Positions 51,003 to 59,708 of a stretch of 64,000 nucleotides of DNA are shown in pieces (the first letter of the stretch is position 1; every line of letters begins with the position of its first letter). This DNA comes from Azovibrio restrictus DSM 23866 (GTDB taxonomy: Bacteria > Pseudomonadota > Gammaproteobacteria > Burkholderiales > Rhodocyclaceae). Below the pieces are notes generated by a model. It did no database searches, had not been told where the DNA came from, and saw only the letters and a program-made list of their open reading frames with translations. The position numbers and the translations under genes are program-made. The stretch covers positions 62,001 to 126,000 of the forward strand of contig NZ_AUCH01000017.1 of the NCBI RefSeq assembly GCF_000429665.1, written 5' to 3'.

Positions 51003-53105
51003 ATGGAACCGATACTGATCGCCGTAGGCGTTCTGGCCGTCTTCATCTTCGGGATGCTGGCCATGTTCGCCAAGTTCTACCGCAAGGTGGAGCAGGGCTA
51101 CGCGATGATCGTCAACACCCTGCGCTCGGAGCCGGAGGTCACCTTCACCGGGCGGATGGTGTACCCCATCATCCACAAGGCCGAGATGATGGACATCTCC
51201 CTGAAGACCATAGAAATCGACCGGACCGGCAACGAGGGGCTGATCTGCAAGGACAACATCCGGGCCGACATCAAGGTGAAGTTCTTCGTGCGGGTGAACA
51301 AGACCGCCGAGGACGTGCTCAAGGTGGCCCAGGGCATAGGCTGCGAGCGGGCCTCCAGCCCGGAAATCCTGGAGGAGCTGTTCTCCGCCAAGTTCTCCGA
51401 AGCCCTGAAGACCGTAGGCAAGTCCCTGGACTTCGTGGACCTCTACCAGGCCCGGGACCATTTCCGCGACGAAATCATCCGCCAGATCGGCGATGACCTG
51501 TCCGGCTACGTCCTGGAAGACGCGGCCATCGACTACCTGGAACAGACCCCCCTGCACAAGCTCGATTCCAACAACATCCTGGACGCCCAGGGGATCAAGA
51601 AGATCACCGAGCTGACGGCGGTGGAACACGTGCGGACCAACGAACTGCGCCGCAACGAGGAAATGCAGATCAAGAAGAAGGACGTGGAAACCCAGGAAGC
51701 CCTGCTGGAGCTGGAGCGGCAGCAGGCCGACGCCACCGCCAAGCAGCAGCGGGAAGTGGCCTCCGTGCGGGCCCGGGAAGAGGCTGAGACCGCCAAGATC
51801 CAGGCCGAGGAAAAGACCAAGTCGGAACTGGCCCGGCTGCTGGCCGAGCAGGCCATCTCCGTGCAGCAGGAAAACGTGCTGCGGGAAAAGGAAGTGGCCG
51901 AGAACAACCGCATGCGGGCCGTGGCCATCGAAGAAGAAAAAGTCACCCGGGCCCGGGAGCTGGAGATCGTGGACCGGGAAAAGGAAGTGGCCCTGCAGCG
52001 CATCGACAAGGAAAAGGCCATCGAAGTGCAGAAGAAGGCCATTGCCGACGTGGTCCGGGAGCGGGTCATCGTCGAGCGCACGGTGGCCGAACAGGAAGAA
52101 GCCATCAAGGAAGTGCGGGTGGTGGCAGAAGCCGACCGGACCAGGAAGTCCGTGGTGATCAGCGCCGAAGGCCAGGCTGAGGAAAAGCTGGTGCTGGAAG
52201 TGAAGGCCGCCGAAGCCCAGGAACGCAAGGCCCGGCACAAGGCCGCCGAGGAGCTGACCCTGGCGGAAGCCAAGCTGAAGGTGGCCGAGAAGGACGCCGA
52301 GGCCAAGAAGCGGGAAGCCGAGGGCAAGGAAGCCCTGGCGGCGGCAGAAGGCCTGGCCCAGGCCAGGGTGATGATCGCCACGGCGGACGCCACCGAGAAG
52401 CAGGGCATGGTGGATGCCAAGGTGAAGATCGCCGACGCGGAAGCCGTGGCCAAGTTCGGCACGGCCGAGGCGGAAGCCCTGAAGGCCAAGCTGGAAGCCG
52501 AAGCGGAAGGCAAGGAAAAGCTGGGACTTGCCAATGTGCACGTGCGCAGCGCCGATGCGGCCGCCACCGTGGCAGCCGGTCAGGCCGATGCCCAGGTGAT
52601 CGAAGCCCGCTTCCAGGCCGAGGCCAAGGGCCTGCGTGAGAAGTTCGAGGCCATGAAGGCCATGAGCCCGGACACCCGGGCCCACGAGGAATTCCGCATG
52701 CGCCTGGAAAACGCCCAGGAAGTCACCCTGAAAGCCATCGAGGCCCAAACCTCCATCGCCCGGGAACAGGCCGAAGTGCTGTCCACGGCCCTGGGCAATG
52801 CCCGCATCGACATCGTCGGCGGCGAAGGAGACTACTTCGAACGCTTCGTGAATGCCCTGGCCGTGGGCAAGGGCATCGACGGCGCCATCGCCAAGAGCAA
52901 CACCCTGCAGGTGGCCCTGAAGGATCATCTGAGCGGCGAACGGGACATGGTGGGCGACCTGCGCGACATCGTCGGGGCCCTGGGCGGCGCTTCCGGGGAG
53001 CTGCAGAACCTCTCCGTGGCAGCCCTGCTCACCAAGGTCATGCAGGATGGGGACGATGGCCAGAAGGCGGCCCTGAAGAGCCTGCTGGACGGCCTGCGCA
53101 AGTAA
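51003..53105 (+). CDS. yqiK: flotillin-family band-7 protein (YqiK-like)
   Basis: 700 residues. A single N-terminal membrane segment (about 4-22, ILIAVGVLAVFIFGMLAMF) is followed by a band-7/SPFH domain (about 27-210; EQGYAMIVNTLRSEPEV, IKVKFFVRVNKTAEDVL) and a very long Ala/Glu/Lys-rich coiled coil from about 210 to 570, with a helical tail. It is larger than typical flotillin because of the coil. Flotillins form ring cages that organise membrane microdomains. The pairing with yqiJ, and with pspA and an AAA+ ATPase, indicates a membrane-quality role. An AAGGGAG site precedes the ATG. Confidence 0.93.
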   Translation: MEPILIAVGVLAVFIFGMLAMFAKFYRKVEQGYAMIVNTLRSEPEVTFTGRMVYPIIHKAEMMDISLKTIEIDRTGNEGLICKDNIRADIKVKFFVRVNKTAEDVLKVAQGIGCERASSPEILEELFSAKFSEALKTVGKSLDFVDLYQARDHFRDEIIRQIGDDLSGYVLEDAAIDYLEQTPLHKLDSNNILDAQGIKKITELTAVEHVRTNELRRNEEMQIKKKDVETQEALLELERQQADATAKQQREVASVRAREEAETAKIQAEEKTKSELARLLAEQAISVQQENVLREKEVAENNRMRAVAIEEEKVTRARELEIVDREKEVALQRIDKEKAIEVQKKAIADVVRERVIVERTVAEQEEAIKEVRVVAEADRTRKSVVISAEGQAEEKLVLEVKAAEAQERKARHKAAEELTLAEAKLKVAEKDAEAKKREAEGKEALAAAEGLAQARVMIATADATEKQGMVDAKVKIADAEAVAKFGTAEAEALKAKLEAEAEGKEKLGLANVHVRSADAAATVAAGQADAQVIEARFQAEAKGLREKFEAMKAMSPDTRAHEEFRMRLENAQEVTLKAIEAQTSIAREQAEVLSTALGNARIDIVGGEGDYFERFVNALAVGKGIDGAIAKSNTLQVALKDHLSGERDMVGDLRDIVGALGGASGELQNLSVAALLTKVMQDGDDGQKAALKSLLDGLRK

Positions 53106-53108
53106 GCC

Positions 53109-53672
53109 ATGGCCGCGCCCCTGCACTGCGACTGCCCGGGAAGCCCCCGGTTGCAGCCCCGGGAGCTGCTGCCGGGCCTGTTCGCCCAGGCCTGCCCTGA
53201 CTGCGGCGCCCTGAGCCTGGAGCTGGAGGACTACCGGCGCTGGCTGGCGGGCCGCCAAGCCGGGCCCGCTCCGACGCCGGAACAGTGGATAGGCACCCCG
53301 GTGGCGGAGCACCTGGGCACCCGCCAGGTCCGTCTGTGCGCCGCCTGTGGCCGCCCCATGGGCCGCTACCGGGCCGGCACCCATCCCGACTTCCACCTGG
53401 ACCGCTGCGCTCCCTGCCAGCGCCTGGTCCTGGATGGCGGGGAATGGGAGGCCCTGGCCCAGCTGGGGGCGGCGGAACATCTGGAGCTGATCCTCTCCGA
53501 GCCCTGGCAACGCCGCCTGCAGGCCCTGGAAGCCGGCGCACGGCGGCGCCAGGCCCTGCGCCAGCGCCTGGGTGATGCCAGCGTCGATGAGCTGCTGCGC
53601 ATCCAGGCCTGGCTGCAGGACCATCCCCAGCGGCGGGAACTGCTGGCCCTCCTGAACGGCGATCCCATCTGA
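53109..53672 (+). CDS. zinc-ribbon protein, 187 aa
   Basis: Contains two metal-binding halves. The first has CDC near residue 7-9 and CPDCGALSLELEDY at about 29-42. The second has CAACGRPMGRYRAGT, then FHLDRCAPCQRLVLDGGEWE; this is the zf-TFIIB-like arrangement (CxxC, then CxxC followed by a short helix with DxGE). A helical C-terminal tail (about 120-187) is rich in Arg, Leu and Gln. No signal peptide. It follows yqiK by three bases and precedes the AAA+ gene by 33 bases. Zinc-ribbon proteins of this type are often adaptors; no function can be given. Confidence 0.85.
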   Translation: MAAPLHCDCPGSPRLQPRELLPGLFAQACPDCGALSLELEDYRRWLAGRQAGPAPTPEQWIGTPVAEHLGTRQVRLCAACGRPMGRYRAGTHPDFHLDRCAPCQRLVLDGGEWEALAQLGAAEHLELILSEPWQRRLQALEAGARRRQALRQRLGDASVDELLRIQAWLQDHPQRRELLALLNGDPI

Positions 53673-53705
53673 GCGGCGCCTGCCGCCAAGCGAGATTCCT
53701 GACCC

Positions 53706-56700
53706 ATGCATACACCCGACACCCCTGTGCCGCCTGCCGACGCCACCGAAGCCATGGTGGCCGACAGCAGCAGTTACGACCTCCTGAAACAGCGCCTCTC
53801 CAGCCAGGGGGAAACCCTGCTGCAGAAGACCCAGGCCCTGAACCAGGCCCGGCTGACCGAGTTCGGCCGCTCCGAGCAGGCCCTGATCCTGCGTGCCACG
53901 GCCCGCACCGAAAACAACTGCGTCGCCCGGGACATCGTCCGCATCGGCGACCAGCTGCTGTTCGGCTACAACGTTTTCATGGGGCTGAAGAAGGAGACGG
54001 CGGTGGGCGACGTGTTCGCCCTGTACCGGCTCTCCGACCAGGCCGGCGGCGAGCTGGAAGCCCAGCCCCTGGCCGGCAGCTTCCTGGAAGACAGCCGCTT
54101 TGCCGCCGACTTCCGCGAGCTGTACGCCTACTACAAGCAGGCTAGCCTGCTGCAGCTCCGGGTCACCCAGGACAAGCTCCTGGCGGCCTTCCAGATCGGC
54201 CAGCAGCTGCACGACCTGCGGGTGTTCCGCTGGACTCTGGGGCCGGACGGCAGCATCAGCTACCTGGACAACCGGGGCGAGCGGGACATGGCCCTGCCAC
54301 CCAGCCACGACTTCGAATGGACCCCTACCACCCGGGAAGACCACGTGGGCGGCCGCCATCCGCACGTGAACATCCTCGACACGGTGTTCGTGGAAACCAT
54401 AGGCGGCGACCTGACGGTCAAGGTGGAAAACAACACCGAGAGCGGCCTCGGGGTCTACAGCGAACCGGTGGAGGACAAGAACCAGGCCCTGGCCGACGCG
54501 GAAATCGCCTACGCCCGCCTGGGGCTGCTGATCCTGCTCAAGATCCGTCCCTACCGGGAGCAGGAAACCCGCTACCTGGTGTTCAACAGCCGCACCCGGC
54601 AGGTGGAGCGCATCGACGCCATCGGCGTCTCCTGCGTCCAGCTGCCCGAGGACCAGGGCATCATCTTTCCCGGCGGCTATTACCTGCAGTCCGGGGAATA
54701 CAAGCGTTTCGACCTGCCCGAAGCCATGCTCGCCAGCCTGCGTTTCAAGCGCATGGTGCGCTCCCCCAACGGGGAAGACGTGCTCTACGTGTTCTACCAG
54801 CCCGGTTCCGGCCATTACGCCCTGTTCGGCTACAACCTGATCGAGAAGACCCTGGGCGCGCCCCTGCTGGGCAACGGCTACGCCCGCTTCCCCGACGGCC
54901 GCATCCTGGTGTTCACCGCCGACGGGGCCGAGCCCACCCGGGTCCATCCCATGCAGCTCTGGCAGACCCCCTTTGCCAGCGAGGAAATGGCCCACCTGAA
55001 CCAGGGCCAGGGCTTCTTCGGACGTATCGGCAACGCCGCCCTGGTGCGCGGCATCGCCGAACTGATGGGTATTGCCCGGGCGGTGCGGGAACAAGCCCCC
55101 TCCCGGGTGGCCTACGAGGACCTGATCCGCCAGTGCAACCGGGTCCTGGACGCCTATTTCTGGCTGGCGGAAGCCGAGGCTGGCCAACTCGCCGCCGAGG
55201 TCAAGGCCATTGCCGACGGCGCCCGGGCCACCCTGGCCGAGTTCGAGAAGGTGGACAGCATCCGCCGGGAAACCGCCCAGGCCCTGGCCCGGGCCGAAGC
55301 GGAACAACAGCAGCTGCTGGCCGAGGTGGCCGGCATGCTCTGGCACCAGCCCGACGACTTCATCAAGGCCCTGGGCCGCCTGCGGGAGCGGCGCGGACAA
55401 CTGCACCTGCTCAAGGAGCTGCGCTACGCGGACCTGCCGCGCATCGAAGCCATGGACGGGGAGCTGGCCCAGGAACAGCAGCGCATCGGCGAGCGGGCCC
55501 TGCAGTTCCTCGGGGGCGCCAAGGCCTTCGACAGCTACCGCCAGAATCTGGATCAGGTGGCCGCCCAGCTGCCCGCCGCAGGCACCAGCCTGGTCCTGGG
55601 GCAGCTGCTCGAACGCCTGGACGAGGCGGCCGCCGGCCTGGACCTGCTCACCGAACAGCTGGGCAGCCTGCCCGGCGGCGATGCGGTCAGCCGCACCGCC
55701 ATCCTGGACCGGATATCCACCCTGTACGGGGACCTGAACCGGCTCCGGGCCGAAACCCGCAACTGCAGGAAGAGCCTGGGCAGCGCCGAGGCCGCCGCCG
55801 AATTCGGCGCCCAGTTCAAGCTCTTTGGCCAGAGCGTCGAAAACGCCCTGGAATTTGCCGACACCCCGGAAAAATGCGACGAAGCCCTGACCCGGCTGCT
55901 CGCCCAGCTCGAAGAACTGGAAGGCCGCTTCGCCGAACAGGAGGATTTCCTCGCCGACATCGCCGCCAAGCGGGAAAACGTCTACGAAGCCCTGTCCGGC
56001 CGCCGTCAGACCCTGCTCGAAGCCCAGCAGCGCCGGGCCCAGGGCTTGCTGGAGGCGGGCAGCCGCATTCTGGACGGGGTGCCACGCCGGGTGGCCCAGC
56101 TGGACGAACTGGCCCAGGTGCACAGCTACTTTGCCGCCGACCCCCTGCTGGCCAAACTGCGCAAGCTGGTGGAGGACCTGCGCGGCCTGGGCGCCGGGGT
56201 GGCCGCCGACGATCTGGAAACCCGTCTCAAGACGGCCCGGGACCAGGCCATCCGCAGCGTCCGCGACAAAAAGGAGCTGGCCAGCGCCGACGGCCTGCGC
56301 CTGGGTCGGCACGCCTTCACCGTCAGCACCCAGGCCCTGGACCTGACCCTGGTGCCCCGGGAGGGCGGGCTCGCCTACCACCTGACCGGCACCGACTACT
56401 TCGCCCCCCTGGCAGATGCCCGCCTGGAAGCCTACCGGCCCTGGTGGGACCTGGCCCTGCCGTCCGAAACGGCGCAGCTGTACCGGGCCGAATACCTGGC
56501 CGGCTGCCTGCTGCAACAGGCCCTGGACGGGGCAGGGGAGCTGGATTGGGCCACCCTGGAAGCCCGGGTGGCAGCCGGGCCGGAAGGCCGCAGCCAGCTG
56601 CTGGAGTGGGTGCGCCGGGAAGCCGCCAGCCGCTACCGGGAGGGCTACCAGAAAGGTGTGCACGACGAGGACGCCCTGAACCTGCTCAGCGCCCTGGCCG

Positions 56701-59003
56701 CCATGCAGTCGGCCGCCGGCCTCCTGGCCTGGGGGCCCACGGAACGGGCCCTGGCGCTGCTGTACTGGCAGCACGGGGGTTTCGTGGCGGAGCGGGAATC
56801 CTTGCAGCGCCGGGCCCGGGCGGCCCGGCAGATGCAGCAGCTGTTCGCTGCCCGGGAAGGCCTGGAGCGGCTGGAAGGCGAATGCGCTGCCGCCCTGGAA
56901 AAATTCGCCCTGGAGTTTGCCCCGGAAGCCGACGGCGCCCTGGGACGCACCCGGGCCCAGCTGCCGGTACTGGCAGCCCGGGCCGCCGCCTACCTGGTGC
57001 GCCAGCTGGCGGAGCCGGGCGGGGAAGCCTGGGTGGTGTCCGGCGCCGGGGAGGACCTGGCCGCCGCCCTGCAGCGGGATCTGGAGCGCAAGGGTGGTCT
57101 GACCGACTGGCAGCGGGATATGGAAGCGGCCCCTCCTGCTGAACGCTGGCGTCTGGCCCGGGACTGGGTCGGGGCCTATGCCGCCAGCGGCGCCCCCGAG
57201 GCCCTGGCCTGGGTGGACGAGGCAGCGGCCCTGTTGACCGTGCCCATGCCGCGCCAGCGCCTCAACGTGCGCCTGGACCAGCGTCTGGAAGGCCTGCTGG
57301 GAGAGCATCCGCGCCTGGAGCAGGGCAGCCTGCAGCTCAATCTGAACGACTTCTGGCAGCGCTTCGAAGCCCATATCCGCACCGTGGTGCCCGCCTACAC
57401 GGCACTCCAGGCCCTGCGCCAGGAACTGGTGGCCGGAGAAAAGGCCCGCCTGCGCCTGGAGCAGTTCCAGGCCAAGCCCCTGTCGTCCTTCGTGCGCAAC
57501 CGCCTGATCGACGAGGTGTACCTGCCCATCGTCGGTGACAACCTGGCCAAGCAGATCGGCACCGTCGGGGCCGGCAACCGCACCGACCGCATGGGCCTCC
57601 TGCTGCTGATCTCGCCCCCGGGTTACGGCAAGACCACCCTGATGGAATACGTGGCCGACCGCCTCGGGCTCATTTTCGTGCGCATCAACTGCCCGGCCCT
57701 GGGGCACGGGGTCACCGACCTGGACCCGGCCAATGCCCGCCACGGAGCCGCCCGCCAGGAGCTGGAAAAGCTCAACCTGGGGCTGGCCATGGGCAACAAC
57801 GTGATGCTCTACCTGGACGACATCCAGCACACCAACCCGGAATTCCTGCAGAAATTCATCGCCCTGGCCGACGGTACCCGCCGTATCGAAGGGGTCTGGA
57901 ACGGCGAGACCAGGAGCTACGACCTGCGCGGCAAGCGCTTTGCCGTGGTGATGGCGGGCAACCCCTACACGGAATCCGGCGATGTGTTCAAGATTCCCGA
58001 CATGCTCGCCAACCGGGCCGACATCTACAACCTGGGCGACGTGCTCTCGGGCCGGGAGGCCCTGTTCTCCCTCTCCTACATCGAGAACAGCCTGACCGCC
58101 AACCCGGTGCTGCAGCCCCTGGCTGCCCGGGACCCCAAGGACGTGCAGCTGCTGGTGCGCCTGGCGGAAGGGGAGGATATCCCCGGCAGCGCCTTCGCCC
58201 ATGGCTACAGCGCCGTGGAACTGGAGGAACTGCGGGAGCTGCTGCAGCGCCTGTTCAAGGCCCGGGACCTGCTGCTCCAGGTCAATCTCGCCTACATCGC
58301 CTCAGCGGCCCAGCAGGAAGCCTATCGCACCGAACCCCCGTTCAAGCTCCAGGGCAGCTACCGCAACATGAGCAAGCTGGCTGCCAAGATCACGCCCCTG
58401 ATGCGCGACGAGGAGCTGGACGCCTTGCTCCGGGACCACTACCGGGGCGAGGCCCAGACCCTGACCACCGGCGCCGAGGAAAACCTGCTCAAGCTCGCCC
58501 ACCTGCTGGGCCGCCCCACGCCCGAGGAGCAGGCCCGCTGGCAGGCGATCCGGGAGGAATTCGTGCGGCGGCGCAAGCTGGGGGGCGAGGACCAGGACGG
58601 CAGCACCCGCATCGCCGCCACCCTGCTGGACGTGGCCCGGGCCGTGGATGGCTTGAAACCCGGCGAGGAACTGGGCGCCAGCATCCGCGAGGGCCTGGCC
58701 CGTCTGGAAGCTGGCCTGGCCCGGCTCGAACCGGGTGAAGCCCCGCCCCTGCCGCCCATCCAGCCCACGATCCAGGTAGCCCCGGCAGACCTGAGCCAGT
58801 TCACCGGCTTCCTGGAGGGCATGAACAAATCCTACGAGCGGGTGCTCCTGCCCCTGGTCACGGCCACCTACCACAAGCTCAAGATGGACCATTCCCTGTG
58901 GGAGGAGATGAAGAAGGTTTCCGCCTACGTGAGCAAGCTCAACCCCGAGGCAGAAACCCCGGCGGCCCCCAGGGAGGGTGGCCCCGGTCGCAAGAAGTCA
59001 TGA
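53706..59003 (+). CDS. giant AAA+ ATPase (DUF3686-type, often called DNA-repair ATPase)
   Basis: 1765 residues. The first about 480 residues form a beta-rich domain (FGYNVFMGLKKETAVGDVF, GVSCVQLPEDQGIIFPGGYY). A long helical/coiled middle, about 480-900, follows, then a further helical region. The AAA+ module is near the C-terminus: Walker A PPGYGKT (1304-1310, K1309), Walker B VMLYLDDIQ (D1371, D1372), sensor-1 segment VMAGNPYTE and MLANRADIYNLGD. It resembles proteins labelled DNA-repair ATPase, a label I do not trust: the neighbours are PspA and flotillin. It ends in an ATGA overlap with the PLD gene. Likely a large remodelling engine for the cluster. Confidence 0.9.
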   Translation: MHTPDTPVPPADATEAMVADSSSYDLLKQRLSSQGETLLQKTQALNQARLTEFGRSEQALILRATARTENNCVARDIVRIGDQLLFGYNVFMGLKKETAVGDVFALYRLSDQAGGELEAQPLAGSFLEDSRFAADFRELYAYYKQASLLQLRVTQDKLLAAFQIGQQLHDLRVFRWTLGPDGSISYLDNRGERDMALPPSHDFEWTPTTREDHVGGRHPHVNILDTVFVETIGGDLTVKVENNTESGLGVYSEPVEDKNQALADAEIAYARLGLLILLKIRPYREQETRYLVFNSRTRQVERIDAIGVSCVQLPEDQGIIFPGGYYLQSGEYKRFDLPEAMLASLRFKRMVRSPNGEDVLYVFYQPGSGHYALFGYNLIEKTLGAPLLGNGYARFPDGRILVFTADGAEPTRVHPMQLWQTPFASEEMAHLNQGQGFFGRIGNAALVRGIAELMGIARAVREQAPSRVAYEDLIRQCNRVLDAYFWLAEAEAGQLAAEVKAIADGARATLAEFEKVDSIRRETAQALARAEAEQQQLLAEVAGMLWHQPDDFIKALGRLRERRGQLHLLKELRYADLPRIEAMDGELAQEQQRIGERALQFLGGAKAFDSYRQNLDQVAAQLPAAGTSLVLGQLLERLDEAAAGLDLLTEQLGSLPGGDAVSRTAILDRISTLYGDLNRLRAETRNCRKSLGSAEAAAEFGAQFKLFGQSVENALEFADTPEKCDEALTRLLAQLEELEGRFAEQEDFLADIAAKRENVYEALSGRRQTLLEAQQRRAQGLLEAGSRILDGVPRRVAQLDELAQVHSYFAADPLLAKLRKLVEDLRGLGAGVAADDLETRLKTARDQAIRSVRDKKELASADGLRLGRHAFTVSTQALDLTLVPREGGLAYHLTGTDYFAPLADARLEAYRPWWDLALPSETAQLYRAEYLAGCLLQQALDGAGELDWATLEARVAAGPEGRSQLLEWVRREAASRYREGYQKGVHDEDALNLLSALAAMQSAAGLLAWGPTERALALLYWQHGGFVAERESLQRRARAARQMQQLFAAREGLERLEGECAAALEKFALEFAPEADGALGRTRAQLPVLAARAAAYLVRQLAEPGGEAWVVSGAGEDLAAALQRDLERKGGLTDWQRDMEAAPPAERWRLARDWVGAYAASGAPEALAWVDEAAALLTVPMPRQRLNVRLDQRLEGLLGEHPRLEQGSLQLNLNDFWQRFEAHIRTVVPAYTALQALRQELVAGEKARLRLEQFQAKPLSSFVRNRLIDEVYLPIVGDNLAKQIGTVGAGNRTDRMGLLLLISPPGYGKTTLMEYVADRLGLIFVRINCPALGHGVTDLDPANARHGAARQELEKLNLGLAMGNNVMLYLDDIQHTNPEFLQKFIALADGTRRIEGVWNGETRSYDLRGKRFAVVMAGNPYTESGDVFKIPDMLANRADIYNLGDVLSGREALFSLSYIENSLTANPVLQPLAARDPKDVQLLVRLAEGEDIPGSAFAHGYSAVELEELRELLQRLFKARDLLLQVNLAYIASAAQQEAYRTEPPFKLQGSYRNMSKLAAKITPLMRDEELDALLRDHYRGEAQTLTTGAEENLLKLAHLLGRPTPEEQARWQAIREEFVRRRKLGGEDQDGSTRIAATLLDVARAVDGLKPGEELGASIREGLARLEAGLARLEPGEAPPLPPIQPTIQVAPADLSQFTGFLEGMNKSYERVLLPLVTATYHKLKMDHSLWEEMKKVSAYVSKLNPEAETPAAPREGGPGRKKS

Positions 59004-59698
59004 AAGCACTCCAGGCCGAACCCCTGCTGCTGCAGCTCCAGGAAAGCCTGGCCGATGCCCGCCTGAGCGAGGCGGAGAAACATGCCCTGGCCCAGGCCCT
59101 GGAAGGCAGCCGGCCCGGGGACGAGATCCGCCGGCGGCTGCGCAACCGGGCCTTTGAACTGGTGCGCCAGCGCCTGGTGCAGGGAGAGGCCGGGGCCGCC
59201 GATCTGGTGCACTGGCTGGAAGGGGTGGTGAAGACTCTGGACGGGGGCGGCGCCAGCGTCGCCCGCCTGCAGACCCGGGCCTATTTCAGCCCCGGCAATG
59301 CCTGCCTCGAAGCCGTCCGCCAGCACCTGCGCCGGGCCCGGCGCCAGGTGGATATCTGCGTGTTCACCATCTCCGACGACCGCATCAGCGCCGAGATCCT
59401 GGCCCTCCTGGAGCGGGGTCTGCCGGTGCGCCTGATCAGCGACAACGACAAGACCCTGGACAGCGGCAGCGACGTGGAGCGCCTGGAAGAAGCCGGGGCC
59501 CAGGTACGCCTGGACCGGACCTCGGCCCACATGCACCACAAGTTCGCCCTGGTGGACGGGGAATGGCTCCTGAACGGCAGCTTCAACTGGACCCGCAGCG
59601 CCAGCGACAGCAACGAGGAGAACCTGGTGGTGAGCAACGATCCTGAACTGGTGCGCCAGTTTTCCGCCCGCTTTGAAAGCCTCTGGCAGCAACTCTAG
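59000..59698 (+). CDS. phospholipase D-family protein with a single HKD motif
   Basis: 232 residues. An N-terminal helical part (1-90) precedes a PLD domain starting AYFSPGNACLEAVRQHLRRA and DICVFTISDDRI. The catalytic motif is HHKFALVD (H179, K181, D186), followed by the family's NGSFNWTRSA and a glutamate-containing ENLVVSNDPEL. One HKD per chain means that activity would need a dimer, as in the Nuc / PLD6-type nucleases and cardiolipin hydrolases. No signal peptide is present, so it should act in the cytoplasm or at the inner membrane. The ATG overlaps the stop of the giant ATPase. Nucleic acid or phospholipid as substrate cannot be decided here. Confidence 0.9.
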   Translation: MKALQAEPLLLQLQESLADARLSEAEKHALAQALEGSRPGDEIRRRLRNRAFELVRQRLVQGEAGAADLVHWLEGVVKTLDGGGASVARLQTRAYFSPGNACLEAVRQHLRRARRQVDICVFTISDDRISAEILALLERGLPVRLISDNDKTLDSGSDVERLEEAGAQVRLDRTSAHMHHKFALVDGEWLLNGSFNWTRSASDSNEENLVVSNDPELVRQFSARFESLWQQL

Positions 59699-59708
59699 GA
59701 GTCCGCCC

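Noticed and set aside
50766..58202. A 7.4-kb open frame on the minus strand opposite yqiK and the AAA+ gene
   Set aside because: It is the antisense shadow of highly biased G+C-rich coding sequence. Its translation is Gly/Gln/Pro/His/Leu-rich and without domains, while the plus strand has clear motifs.
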